Assembly: GCA_963729215.1 (NCBI GenBank)
Contig: CAVSND010000013.1
Coordinates: 124,001-188,000 of the forward strand
Source of the DNA: CAVQJU01 sp963729215
Lineage (GTDB): Bacteria; Acidobacteriota; Vicinamibacteria; Vicinamibacterales; CAVVIG01
DNA length: 64,000 nucleotides
Reading direction: 5' to 3'
The notes under the pieces were generated by a model that saw only the letters and a program-made list of their open reading frames with translations, had not been told where the DNA came from and made no database searches. Within the stretch, counting starts at the first letter, position 1, and each line of letters begins with the position of its first letter. The translations under genes were made by a program, and so were the position numbers. Below, piece after piece: positions 1 to 8,421 of the stretch.

Positions 1-741
1 CGCGGTGTAGGTGTTCGCCGGCAGGCCCTTGCCGAACGACCAGACGTTCACCGTCGTGGTCCCGTGGCGGAACGGATACTTCATCGTGCCGAGCAGCGCC
101 GACTCGACGGGTTTCAGCTCGTCCAGACCCACGAACTCGCGGTAGAACGCGCGGCTCTTCTCGAGATCTGAGACGGTGAGGCCGACCTCGAGTTGCGAGG
201 ACGCGTCGGCGTTTCCGCCCGGCGCGATCACGAGCTCGACCCACTGAGCGTCAGGATCGAGAACCATCGCCCCGCGCGTGCCGCCCTCGCGCGCGCGGAA
301 TGCCGGCGCGGCGTAGCCGTGCGCCGTGAATCGCGCCGTCAGCGCCGCCTCGTCCGGGAAGAAAAACGTAAACACGCGGAGGCCCGTCGTGTCGCGGACC
401 GCGCCGGATTTGTCCTGGCGCCCCGGAGTCGCGCCGGTCAGCTTGATTTCGCTCGTACCCACCTGGAAGCGCGACATCTGGCTCCCGCCGGGCATGCCGA
501 ACGTCGGCAGGGGTGTCAGGCCGAGCACGTCGCCGTAAAACTCGAGCATTTTCGCCCGATCGACCGTGAACCGGCGGAACACGTTCATGGAGGGCGGCGT
601 CACGAGCGAGGCGAGCGCGACGGGTTTCGCGTCGTGATGCTCATGGTCCTGGGCGGCCTGGGCGGTCATGGACCACCCCGCCGCCAATCCCGTGAACGCC
701 AGCGCGTAACCCAGCGCCAGCGGCGCGATGCGTGATTTCAT
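1..741 (-). CDS. Exported VOC (glyoxalase/dioxygenase-fold) protein, partial
   Basis: The reading frame opens at an ATG at 741 and runs off the left edge without a stop, so the C-terminus is missing. The protein begins MKSRIAPLALGYALAF, a signal peptide ending near AQA, followed by a His/Asp-rich stretch (DHEHHDAKP). Two tandem VOC-type modules follow: one around FRRFTVDRAKMLEFYGDVLG, the second around LEVGLTVSDLEKSRAFYREF, each with the usual beta-strand then FY helix start. VOC proteins use paired modules to hold a divalent metal; the substrate cannot be told from the sequence. Secretion is unusual for a glyoxalase-like enzyme. No neighbour suggests a pathway. Confidence 0.8.
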   Translation of the reverse strand, partial: MKSRIAPLALGYALAFTGLAAGWSMTAQAAQDHEHHDAKPVALASLVTPPSMNVFRRFTVDRAKMLEFYGDVLGLTPLPTFGMPGGSQMSRFQVGTSEIKLTGATPGRQDKSGAVRDTTGLRVFTFFFPDEAALTARFTAHGYAAPAFRAREGGTRGAMVLDPDAQWVELVIAPGGNADASSQLEVGLTVSDLEKSRAFYREFVGLDELKPVESALLGTMKYPFRHGTTTVNVWSFGKGLPANTYTA

Positions 742-794
742 GAGTGAGACGATACGCCGAGCGCGGCAGCTCTTACAAGGCACACGGACGCGGA

Positions 795-966
795 CGCTCG
801 TCCTTGGTACTTGGTTCCTGGGGCTTGGTCCGTCCTTGGTCCTTCGTCCGTCCCAAGTCCGTGGTCCCTGGTCCTCGAACCGGGCAGGCGTGGACAGGGG
901 CGAGGACAAAGGACTATGGACTCAGGACGGACCAAGAACCAAGTCCCAAGAACGAAGGACTGTCCT
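795..966. repeat. CTTGGTCC-rich inverted repeat cluster
   Basis: The spacer between two genes on the same strand holds many copies of short words such as CTTGGTCC, GTCCTTGG and their complements GGACCAAG and CCAAGAAC. The left part (about 795-880) reads mostly CTTGGTCC-like and the right part (about 900-966) mostly its complement, so the spacer can fold into a long imperfect stem. It runs up to the stop codon of the gene beginning at 2047 and may act as its terminator. No coding signal is visible in it. Confidence 0.7.
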
Positions 967-2047
967 AAGACGCAAACCGGTGCCGCATCATGTTTCCGAT
1001 GGGCCTCGCGTAGAAGAGGAAGGTCAGGAGCACCACCGACAGGGCGGCCGCCACGATCGTCGCGAACACGGCGCGCGATCCGGTGACGAGCGACACCGCC
1101 ACGAACACGAGCGGATATGATTCGCGGCGGAACATCACGAAGATGGCCGCCGCCAGACGCAGAATCCACGAGCCCGTCGCGCGCGCGGCATCCAGCAGGG
1201 CGAACTCAATCGGCCGCGTTTCCACGAGCAGGTGCGGGGCGCCCGAGGCATTCCGCACCATCTGCATCGCGAGCAGCCGCGTCGCCGGCAGCGCCAGCGC
1301 GACGCCGAAGGCCAGCGCGGCGCCGCGCGGGCCGATCCCCTGCCTCCACCAGCCCACCATCACGCCCAGGTAGCACAGCACGCGCGTCGCGTGGTACAGC
1401 AGCGTATCGAGCTGCTGGCCGCGCGACGAGTCGCTGAGCGAAACCCGCGCCATCTCGCCGTCGATCCCGCCGGTGACGGACGAAAACCACAAGAGGAGTG
1501 CGCCCGCGATCAGCGTCCGTTGACTCGTCTGGGCCATGAGCCACGCGCTCGCGAGTCCGACGGCCGCCGGCACCAGCATCGCGTGCGCGGCGCTCAGGCC
1601 GACCTGGAGCAGCACGTAGCTGACAACGCGGCTGATCCGGCGGTGGATGTGACGTGCGAGCCAGCCGTCGGTCGGTTTGCCCGATTGTCTGAGGAGCCGC
1701 CACGCGGACGCCCGGCGCGCGGCGGCCGTGGACACGTCGAGCGCGGAACCCTCGGGAACCGCGACGGGAACCGGCAATCCGATCGTGCCCTCGCCCTGCC
1801 AGGCGAGCGGAGCGCGGTCTGGATGCCACACGATGTGCCAGGTGCCCTCGCGGGGCAGGTGCTCGAATATCGACGGCGTCAAAACGATGTCGTCCGGCAG
1901 CCGCAGCGTGCCGGTCAGGCGTGGATCGTGCGCTTCGGCCCGGTGGGCGACGCGCCGATTGCGTTCCGCGGTCGTCAGGCCGAGAAAGCGCGGACCAGGT
2001 CCATCGACGGCGATCTGAATACGGTCAGTCGGTGCAGTCGGCGTCAT
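965..2047 (-). CDS. CDP-alcohol phosphotransferase-like membrane protein with degenerate active site
   Basis: A 360-residue protein. The first ~150 residues are soluble and of unknown fold. The rest has several hydrophobic segments and a match to the CDP-alcohol phosphotransferase signature: DGEMAR, then eight residues, then GQQLDTLLY. The family signature is D-x2-D-G-x2-A-R-x8-G-x3-D-x3-D; here the first Asp is Gly (GGIDG) and the last, catalytic-base Asp is Tyr. Known members join a CDP-activated lipid or polyol to an alcohol in membranes. With two of four Asp missing, normal catalysis is doubtful. A soluble N-terminal part before the transferase domain recalls bifunctional inositol-phosphate enzymes, but no nucleotidyltransferase motif is evident. 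Confidence 0.7.
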   Translation of the reverse strand: MTPTAPTDRIQIAVDGPGPRFLGLTTAERNRRVAHRAEAHDPRLTGTLRLPDDIVLTPSIFEHLPREGTWHIVWHPDRAPLAWQGEGTIGLPVPVAVPEGSALDVSTAAARRASAWRLLRQSGKPTDGWLARHIHRRISRVVSYVLLQVGLSAAHAMLVPAAVGLASAWLMAQTSQRTLIAGALLLWFSSVTGGIDGEMARVSLSDSSRGQQLDTLLYHATRVLCYLGVMVGWWRQGIGPRGAALAFGVALALPATRLLAMQMVRNASGAPHLLVETRPIEFALLDAARATGSWILRLAAAIFVMFRRESYPLVFVAVSLVTGSRAVFATIVAAALSVVLLTFLFYARPIGNMMRHRFAS

Positions 2048-2330
2048 TCGGTTGTCTGGGGCCGCGCGCTAGCCACCGCGCGCACTGAGTCTCACACAAA
2101 GGATTACCGGCGGACAAGAGCCGGCAGACTCGTCAGTACTTCAATGCTGGTACAATGGATTCGCGCAATGCCCGCTGCGGGAAGAAACGACTGCCCGTGG
2201 GAAATCGCGTGCAGCCGGCCTCGCGAGGCGGTTGCGCCCAGGCGATCAAGCGATTCCACCCGGACGACCGCCCTGGCTTGAATTTCTTACGAATTAATTG
2301 ACCCCTGACAAATTTAATACAAAAGAATTG

Positions 2331-2360
2331 TTGACAGCGTTCTCGCTGTATCGGTACGAT
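2331..2360 (+). promoter_or_regulatory. Sigma-70-like promoter
   Basis: TTGACA (2331-2336) and TACGAT (2355-2360) are separated by 18 bases and precede the ATG at 2372 by 11 bases, so transcription would start close to the start codon with a very short leader. It lies in an AT-rich patch (about 2280-2375), unlike the GC-rich surroundings. The rest of 2048-2330 holds no gene that I can support; a TACAAT box near 2150 is the only other promoter-like word. Confidence 0.5.
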
Positions 2361-2371
2361 ACACCACACAT

Positions 2372-3481
2372 ATGATATTGAGGAATTTCCACGCGGGGCG
2401 CTATTCCTGCGCCTTGCTGCTGCTCACCGCCGCGTGCAGCAGCTCCACGCAGTCGACGCCGTCGATTGCGGCGCCCAGTCCTGTCTCGCCGGCGACCAAC
2501 CTGATCGTGAAGTATCAGGATCAGCCCGTCACGCTCACGGTGCAGAACGCGGTGGCGACGCAGCCGGGCGGCACGACCTACACCTTCGAAGTGGCGACGG
2601 ACCTCTCGTTCGCGAGCAAGGTGCAGACGAAAGAGAACGTCGCGGAGGGCAACGGCCAGACCAGCGTGCGGCTCGACGCCCTCGCAGCGTCCCGGGACTA
2701 CTACTGGCACGTGCGCGCCCAGAGCTCCGGCACGACGGGCGTGTTCGGTCCGACCTACAAGTTCACGATGGGCGCCGCGATCGTCATCAACTCACCGGTG
2801 CCCATCGCGCCCCTGACGGGCACGCAGACCAGCCTTCGTCCCGCGTTCCGCGTGACGAACGCGGGCAAGAGCGGACCCGCCGGCCCGTTGACGTACAGGT
2901 TCGAAATCAGCACCGCGGGGAATTTCTCGTCGATTCTGATTACCGGTGTCAATTCCGAAGGCGTCAACGAGACGGGGTTTGTTCCCGCGACCAACCTGCC
3001 GAGCGGTATCGGGCTCTTCTGGAGGGCGACCGCGATCGACACGGCCAACGGCGTGTCGAGTACGCCGAGCGCGGTCCAGAGTTTCACCGCGAGCGAGCCG
3101 TCTCAGGCTGAGTTCATTGCCGCCCAGATTGGCGCGACGCTCTGGCCGGGCACGGTGCCGACCGGCACCGTCGGACACGCGACCATGGGCAACGACATCG
3201 CGTTTGGCGCCGGCTGGGCGCCGCAGACGCTCTATTACGCCCCAGGCAACCTGTTCTTCAAGAGCCCGGATATCGAAATGCTGCGGCTCTTCGACCTGCT
3301 CGATCGCGGGTTCGATCCGGTCAGCGCCATCAACTGGATGAACCAGAACGGATATCCGACCCAGGCGCTGTGGTATCCGCCGCCGGAAAAGGCGGTCATC
3401 GGACTCAAGTACGTGTATCTCGCCTCCCGCGGCAAGCAATCCGTCAACGGCACGTGGGACATCGTGATAAGGCTCGAGTGA
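2372..3481 (+). CDS. Lipoprotein with fibronectin type III-like repeats
   Basis: A 369-residue exported lipoprotein. The N-terminus RYSCALLLLTAAC is a lipoprotein signal with Cys about residue 20. Residues ~30-130 and ~140-240 form two similar beta-sandwich repeats (TYTFEVATDLSF and TYRFEISTAGNF, each followed by a YYWHVRA or GLFWRATA strand), typical of FN3-like domains. The last ~120 residues contain a globular region rich in Trp and Tyr with no family I recognise. It is probably anchored at the outer membrane or periplasmic face. The barrel gene starting 17 bases downstream may be co-transcribed with it. Confidence 0.75.
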   Translation: MILRNFHAGRYSCALLLLTAACSSSTQSTPSIAAPSPVSPATNLIVKYQDQPVTLTVQNAVATQPGGTTYTFEVATDLSFASKVQTKENVAEGNGQTSVRLDALAASRDYYWHVRAQSSGTTGVFGPTYKFTMGAAIVINSPVPIAPLTGTQTSLRPAFRVTNAGKSGPAGPLTYRFEISTAGNFSSILITGVNSEGVNETGFVPATNLPSGIGLFWRATAIDTANGVSSTPSAVQSFTASEPSQAEFIAAQIGATLWPGTVPTGTVGHATMGNDIAFGAGWAPQTLYYAPGNLFFKSPDIEMLRLFDLLDRGFDPVSAINWMNQNGYPTQALWYPPPEKAVIGLKYVYLASRGKQSVNGTWDIVIRLE

Positions 3482-3498
3482 CTTCCGAAAGGGAACGC

Positions 3499-4131
3499 AT
3501 GAAGATTTCGATCGCGGCCATCCTTGCGTGGGTGGCCCTGGCCTGCCCGGCCTACGCGCAGACCCTCAGCAAGGGCTACGTCGAAGGCGTCGCGCAGTCC
3601 GCTTTTGGGAACGTGACCAGTCAGTCGTACGGTGTGGAGCTCGGCGTCTCGCTCAAACCGTCGGTGCAGATCTTCGGCGAGGTGGGCTTCACGAAGGATA
3701 CGGCGCCCGCGAGCCTGGGCAGCAGCGCCCAGGTGATTGCCAACTACCTCTCGCTGACGCAGAGCAATGTCGCGTACACCGCCGCGCAACCGGTGACGTT
3801 CGGCGTCGCCGGCTTCCGCTTCCCGTTTGCGACGACGTCGAAACTCGAGCCGTACGTGCTGGTGGGAGGCGGCGTGGCTCAGGTGAAGAAGGACGTCACG
3901 TTTACGATCGGCGGCACCGATGTGACGGGCAACCTCGCGCAGTACGGCGTCGTGCTCGGCACCGACCTGTCCGGATCGGAAACCAAGGGGATGCTGAGCG
4001 TCGGCGCGGGAGTGGCCTGGCCCGTCTGGGAGAAGCTCGTTGTCGACTTTCAGTACCGGTACGGCCGGGTGTTCACGTCCGAGGGGCTCAACATGAACCG
4101 CGCCGGCGTCGGGATCGGCGTCCGGTTCTGA
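3499..4131 (+). CDS. Outer-membrane beta-barrel protein
   Basis: The ATG at 3499 follows GAAAGGG by a good spacing, and a signal peptide (MKISIAAILAWVALACPAYA, cut before QT) begins there, which decides the start. The mature part (~190 residues) alternates hydrophobic and polar residues in the manner of an eight-stranded barrel (YGVELGVSLKPS, TFGVAGFRFPF, YVLVGGGVAQV, LSVGAGVAWPVW, VDFQYRYGRVF) and ends in GVGIGVRF, the terminal Phe used for outer-membrane assembly. It belongs to the general OmpA-like or porin-like opacity family; its ligand is unknown. Confidence 0.8.
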   Translation: MKISIAAILAWVALACPAYAQTLSKGYVEGVAQSAFGNVTSQSYGVELGVSLKPSVQIFGEVGFTKDTAPASLGSSAQVIANYLSLTQSNVAYTAAQPVTFGVAGFRFPFATTSKLEPYVLVGGGVAQVKKDVTFTIGGTDVTGNLAQYGVVLGTDLSGSETKGMLSVGAGVAWPVWEKLVVDFQYRYGRVFTSEGLNMNRAGVGIGVRF

Positions 4132-4142
4132 TCGCGGCGGGC

Positions 4143-4666
4143 ATGAGCGCACACGCTGGCGCTCGGCAAGCGGGGCCGGCCACCGAAGTTCGGTCGCCGG
4201 GGCCGGGTCGTCGCCCTCACACTGCCCGAGGAAGTGGTCGTCGGCCTCCGGAAGGTCAATGCCGACCTGGCATGGGCCATCGTCCGGCTCTTCGAAAAAA
4301 CGGCAAAGCGCCGGACCATCAGCCCCCCGCCGTCGGACGAGGCCGAGCTCGTCGCGGTCGGGGGTTCGCGATCGCTCATCGTCGTGCCCCGGCAATTGTT
4401 TGCGAGCCTCAACCTGCCTGGCGTCAGCATCCTCCCGCTGCACGACGACCGCGCCATCCTCGCGCTCGATCCTGGCCGCGGCATGTCCGATCTCGTGCTG
4501 GCTGTTGACGACCGGCTGGCCGAGCGGACGGTCGGACGCCGGGAAGCGGCGGCGCTCAGGCGGCTGCGCACCCAGTTGCGCGGAGTGGCGGCGCGACCAC
4601 CGCCTCCGTTGCGAGGCCCGGTCCATCATCATCGTCGAACGAAGCCGATCCCGACAGCGCAAGTAG
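4143..4666 (+). CDS. Small DNA-binding-like (ribbon-helix-helix type) protein, frameshifted
   Basis: The coherent protein needs two corrections. Starting at ATG 4143, one extra base soon after it (4145-4165) puts the frame into GKRGRPPKFGRRGRVVALTL, then PEEVVVGLRKVNADLAWAIV; a second extra base near 4582 (GCGCGGAG) leads to REWRRDHRLRCEARSIIIVE and a stop at 4666. Without the corrections the frame has a stop at 4144 and an implausible Pro/His-rich tail. The N-terminal basic RGRPPKFGRRG patch followed by a short strand and two helices resembles ribbon-helix-helix or AT-hook-like DNA binders. The middle (RSLIVVPRQLF, DRAILALDPGRGMSDLVLAV) is unassigned. The gene lies directly upstream of ppk2 and may be cotranscribed with it. 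Confidence 0.55.
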
Positions 4667-4690
4667 CCGCGTCTGCTGCACAATGAGCAG

Positions 4691-5558
4691 ATGAACGTCG
4701 ATCGCTTTCGCGTCCGTCCCAAAGACGGGCACGCCCTCCGCGACCACCGGCCCGACGAGACCCCGGGCATCCACAGCAAGAAAGACGCGCGCGAGAAGAT
4801 CAAGGCGCGGCCTCGAACGCCTGCGCGAGCGCCAGGAGCTGCTCTACGCGCAGGATCGCTACGCCTTGCTCCTCGTGTTTCAGGGGATGGACGGGGCCGG
4901 AAAAGACAGCGCGATCAAGCACGTGCTGTCCGGCGTCAGTCCGCAGTCCACCACCGTGCACGCGTTCAAGGCGCCGTCGGAAGAAGAGCGGGATCACGAC
5001 TATCTCTGGCGGGTGAACCGCGTGCTGCCGGAGCGCGGGAAGATCGGGATCTTCAACAGGTCGCACTACGAGGAAGTCCTCACCGTCCGCGTGCATCCGC
5101 GCCTGCTGGCGGCCGAAAAGCTGCCGCGCGAGCACGTGACGTCCCGTATCTGGGACGATCGGTTCAAGGACATCAACGCCTTCGAACGGTACCTGCACCG
5201 TAACGGGACCATCATCCGCAAGTTCTTCCTGCACCTGTCGCGCGCCGAGCAGCGGCGGCGCATGCTCGAGCGGCTCGACGATCCGTCGAAGAACTGGAAG
5301 TTCTCGAGCGGGGATCTGGACGATCGCGCCAGGTGGAAGGCGTTCATGTCGGCCTATTCCGAGGCGCTGGCCGCCACGAGCTGCGATCACGCGCCCTGGT
5401 ACGTGATTCCCGCCGATCACAAGTGGTTCGCGCACGTCCTGATTTCCGAAATCATCGTCCAGACGCTCGAGGACCTCGATCTGACGTTTCCGCCGATGAC
5501 GGCCAGCCGCCGCCGCGAGCTGAAAATCGCCAGGCGCAGGCTCCTTGGCCGCGACTGA
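4691..5558 (+). CDS. ppk2: Polyphosphate kinase 2 family protein, one-base frameshift
   Basis: Transfers phosphate between polyphosphate and a nucleotide (mono- or diphosphate) in the cytoplasm. Seen: Walker A-like GMDGAGKDS, the lid/Walker B region GKIGIFNRSHYEEVLTVRVH, and the C-terminal WYVIPADHKWFAHVLISEI, all diagnostic of PPK2. Length after correction is ~288 residues, normal for a single-domain member. The first ~40 codons (from ATG 4691) are in a different frame from the rest: near 4808 one extra base interrupts ...EKIKA and LERLRERQELLYAQDRYALL. This is likely a sequencing error because all catalytic parts are intact. Substrate class (AMP, ADP or GDP) cannot be fixed by eye. Confidence 0.88.
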
Positions 5559-5581
5559 CGGCTAATGCGTGTCGAACAGTG

Positions 5582-5638
5582 CCGTAGCGGCCGGCTTCAG
5601 CCGGCCGGTGAACGTCCGCCTGAAGGCGGACGCTACGG
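5582..5638. repeat. Twin-dyad intergenic repeat, copy 1
   Basis: Outer arms CCGTAGCG (5582-5589) and CGCTACGG (5631-5638) enclose two perfect hairpins: CGGCCGGCT/AGCCGGCCG (5588-5607) and CGTCCGCCT/AGGCGGACG (5613-5632). It sits between the convergent ppk2 and response-regulator genes and includes the stop codon of the latter (TAG read on the minus strand at 5635-5633). Near-identical copies occur at 19119-19175 and, with the hairpins in other arrangements, at 10925-11038 and 38931-38985. Confidence 0.9.
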
Positions 5639-6016
5639 CTGCCGCGGACGATTGAGGACTTCGGCAACCTTCGCCGTGAGCGTGTCCAGCTGGACGTTCG
5701 ACTTCACGAGATAGCCGAGCGCGCCCGCGTCGGCAGCCTTGCGGATGTCGGATTCTTCCTGCAGGTTGCTGAGCATGATGACGGGGATGTCGCGTGTGGA
5801 GGAGTCCTGCTTGAGGCTGGCGAGCACTTCGAAGCCCTGCAGCTTCGGCATGATCACATCGAGCAGGATCAGATCGGGCTTGTGCTCGCGCGCCTTGGCC
5901 AGCGCGTCCTCGCCGTCGACGGCGGCAATGACGGTATAGCCCTTCTTCTTCAGCGTGGCTTCGCCGGCCTTTCGGAGGATCCGGTCGTCTTCGGCGAGCA
6001 GGATGGTGGCGCTCAT
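5633..6016 (-). CDS. CheY-like response regulator (second in operon)
   Basis: A 127-residue stand-alone receiver domain. Conserved features: acidic pair in LLAEDD, phospho-acceptor Asp53 in LILLDVIMPK, and the switch lysine in GYLVKSN. The start ATG 6016 overlaps the stop of the preceding regulator (ATGA), so the two are translationally coupled. There is no output domain, so it must act by protein contact. Its last codons and its TAG lie in the intergenic repeat at 5582-5638, so the original C-terminus may have been altered by the repeat. Confidence 0.9.
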   Translation of the reverse strand: MSATILLAEDDRILRKAGEATLKKKGYTVIAAVDGEDALAKAREHKPDLILLDVIMPKLQGFEVLASLKQDSSTRDIPVIMLSNLQEESDIRKAADAGALGYLVKSNVQLDTLTAKVAEVLNRPRQP

Positions 6017-6390
6017 GCGGGTTTCCCGAGCAGGCGCTGGACCCGATCGCACAGTTCCTGAAGGGACAGGTTCGATTTGATCCAGTAGTCCACGGCGCCG
6101 AGGTCCGAGGCGTTCTGCATTTCGAGGTCCTTGGACGAGTTCGAGATGATCACGATCGGGATGGCGCTGGTGGCCGTGTCGGCCTTGAGCGCCTTGAGGA
6201 CGGAGAGACCGTCGCGTTTGGGCATCAGCAGGTCCAGCAGCATCAAGTCGGGGGCCTGTTCGCGGGCGAAGGTGAGCGCTTCCTCCCCGTCCACGGCCAC
6301 GCGCACGTCGAAGCCGGCCTGCTTCAGTTTGGTCTCGGCCGCCCGCCTGAGGAAGCGATCGTCCTCGGCGAGCAGGATGGTTTTCGTCAT
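6013..6390 (-). CDS. CheY-like response regulator (first in operon)
   Basis: A 125-residue single receiver domain. It has the acidic pocket LLAEDD, acceptor Asp53 (LMLLDLLMPKRD), the Ser of IVIISNSS and Lys of DYWIKSN. It is closely similar in layout to the regulator that follows, suggesting tandem duplication. The start overlaps the kinase stop by four bases (ATGA at 6387-6390). The kinase upstream lacks a receiver of its own, so this pair are its probable phosphorylation targets or phosphate sinks. Confidence 0.92.
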   Translation of the reverse strand: MTKTILLAEDDRFLRRAAETKLKQAGFDVRVAVDGEEALTFAREQAPDLMLLDLLMPKRDGLSVLKALKADTATSAIPIVIISNSSKDLEMQNASDLGAVDYWIKSNLSLQELCDRVQRLLGKPA

Positions 6391-8345
6391 GCGGAGGCTC
6401 CAGTCAGGGGCAGCGTCACGGTGAACGTCGTGCCGCGGCCCTCTTCCGATTCGCAGGCCACCGTGCCGCCGAATCGTTCCACGATCAGCCGGACGAGGTA
6501 CAGCCCGAGGCCGGTTCCTTCGGTGTCCACGGTGTGCACGTTGTCGGCTCGATAGAATTTCTCGAACAGCCGGGCGGTCGACGCCTGCGGGATCCCGATG
6601 CCGCTGTCGCGGATCGACCAGCGCAGGTTCCGTCCGTCCTGGCCCATGCGGATCGCGATCTGCCCGCCGGCCGGCGTGTATTTGATCGCGTTCGAGATCA
6701 GGTTCATCAGGACCTGGCGCAGCAACTGCGGATCGCTGGTGGCATCGGGCAGCCCGGGGGGCGAATCAACGGTCACCGTGTGACGCTTCTCGTGGACCAG
6801 GGTGGCGAGGTCGTCGAGCACCGCATCGGTCAGGGCCCTCAGCGGGACTGATTCCAGCACGACGCGCAGCTTGCCGCTTTCGAGCCGGGATGCATCGAGC
6901 AGATCGTTCACGAGCCCGATCAGGCGGTCGGCCGACTCGTGCGCGTCCCGGATATACGACGCGGTCTCCTGCGGGTCTCCCGCTTCGCCGGCCAGCTCGA
7001 GCATCCACTTGATGCCCGACAGCGGGGTGCGCAGCTGGTGGGTCACGAACGACACGAAATCGTTGCGCATGCGGAGCGTATCCTGCGTCTGCTGATCGAT
7101 GAGCTTCCGCTCCGTGTTGTCGCGCACCACCGCGTAGATCAGCTCTTCGTCCGGCTTGGCGATGGCCGTCCAGAGCAGCCAGCGGTACGAGCCGTCCTTG
7201 CAGCGATACCGGCTCTCGAACGAGTTCATCACGCGGCCCGTCTGCAGCGCCGAGAGCTCGGTGATCGTGGCCTGCCGATCTTCCAGGTGCACGAGATTCA
7301 GGTGCGGCTCCGCCAGTAATTCCTTTGGTGTGTAGCCGAGCACGCGCTCCCAGGAGTCGTTTACGCGCTTGAAGTACCCGTCGAAGCCGGCGAAGCAGAG
7401 GAGATCCTGCGACATCGTGAAGAAATCCTCGACCTGCTCCTGCGTGCGGCTTCGTCCGACGAACGCGCCGAGCTGCCGGCCGAGCGCCGCGAACATCCGC
7501 AGGATGGAGTCGTCCGGTTCGAGCACCGCCGACGTGAAGAACTCGACGACGCCGATCACTTCGCCGGCGAGAAGCATGGGAAAGCTGAAGGCGGAGTGGA
7601 GGCCGGCGGCGGCCGCCGATTGCCTGCGGGAAAAACGTTCTTCGGTCGTGACGTCCACGATCCAGGCCGGCCGCTCGGTCTCCCACGTCCGGCCGGGCCC
7701 TACGCCGCGGTCAAACAAACGGTTCCGCGTTTCGCTCTCGAACGCCTCGGCCGACACATCGGCGGCGCACCACAGATCGAGGCAGCGCAGCTTGCTGGCC
7801 GTCTTGTCCACCATCCACATCGCGCCGACCTGCCAGTCCACCGATTCGGCGACGGCCCGCAGCACCCATGGCGCGGCCTCCTCGATCGTCGCCGAGTGCG
7901 CGAGCGCTTCGACGACCGCGTACTGCGCGCGCAGGTGCCGCTCGGCGTGCTTCTCCTCCGTGAGGTCGCGGAAGATGCCGTAGGCGCCGATCGACCTGCC
8001 GCTGCGGCTCAGCGGCACGACGGTCAGCTCGACGTCGATGAGGGTTCCGTCTTTCCGGCGCCGACGCGTCACCGAATCCGACGTCTGGCCCGCAAATCCC
8101 AACTGGCTGAGCGCGTCGGCCTCGTGGGTGTTCTCCTCTGGCACGATCAGGCTGTTGACGGACCGTCCGATCATGTCGGATTCGCGATAGCCGAACATGC
8201 GCTCGAACGCGGGATTGCACATCTGCACCTGATCGTGGCTGTCGATGACCAGGATGGCGAGCGGGTTGATGTTGATGAGGCCGCCCAGGTGGACATCGTG
8301 TTCGCGAACCGTGGCCGCGATGTCGACCGAGTGCTGTTCACGCAT
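6387..8345 (-). CDS. PAS-GAF-PAS sensor histidine kinase
   Basis: A 652-residue cytoplasmic kinase with no transmembrane segment. Order: PAS (~25-140, PLAILVIDSHDQVQMCNPAF), GAF (~165-320, HSAFSFPMLLAGEVIGVVEF), PAS with PAC (~325-445), HisKA with phospho-acceptor His about residue 436 (FVTHQLRTPLSG), then HATPase with N box (LISNAIKYTP), G1 (DSGIGIP) and G2 (GTGLGLYL). The reading frame is open further upstream to 8666, but ATG 8345 is where recognisable protein begins and leaves room for the divergent promoters. It heads an operon with two CheY-like proteins, coupled by ATGA overlaps. The stimulus is unknown; soluble PAS and GAF domains suggest an internal signal. Confidence 0.92.
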   Translation of the reverse strand: MREQHSVDIAATVREHDVHLGGLININPLAILVIDSHDQVQMCNPAFERMFGYRESDMIGRSVNSLIVPEENTHEADALSQLGFAGQTSDSVTRRRRKDGTLIDVELTVVPLSRSGRSIGAYGIFRDLTEEKHAERHLRAQYAVVEALAHSATIEEAAPWVLRAVAESVDWQVGAMWMVDKTASKLRCLDLWCAADVSAEAFESETRNRLFDRGVGPGRTWETERPAWIVDVTTEERFSRRQSAAAAGLHSAFSFPMLLAGEVIGVVEFFTSAVLEPDDSILRMFAALGRQLGAFVGRSRTQEQVEDFFTMSQDLLCFAGFDGYFKRVNDSWERVLGYTPKELLAEPHLNLVHLEDRQATITELSALQTGRVMNSFESRYRCKDGSYRWLLWTAIAKPDEELIYAVVRDNTERKLIDQQTQDTLRMRNDFVSFVTHQLRTPLSGIKWMLELAGEAGDPQETASYIRDAHESADRLIGLVNDLLDASRLESGKLRVVLESVPLRALTDAVLDDLATLVHEKRHTVTVDSPPGLPDATSDPQLLRQVLMNLISNAIKYTPAGGQIAIRMGQDGRNLRWSIRDSGIGIPQASTARLFEKFYRADNVHTVDTEGTGLGLYLVRLIVERFGGTVACESEEGRGTTFTVTLPLTGASA

Positions 8346-8421
8346 TCTCTGGGCTCCGTCAGAGAGTACATGAAAAGGCGCGGCCGACCCACTACAATGG
8401 CGGGGCGTCGGGAGGAATTGC

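Noticed and set aside
3235..4803. Long minus-strand open frame of 522 residues
   Set aside because: Arg/Asp/His-rich composition without domain motifs, antisense to the barrel and RHH-like genes; typical shadow frame in GC-rich DNA.
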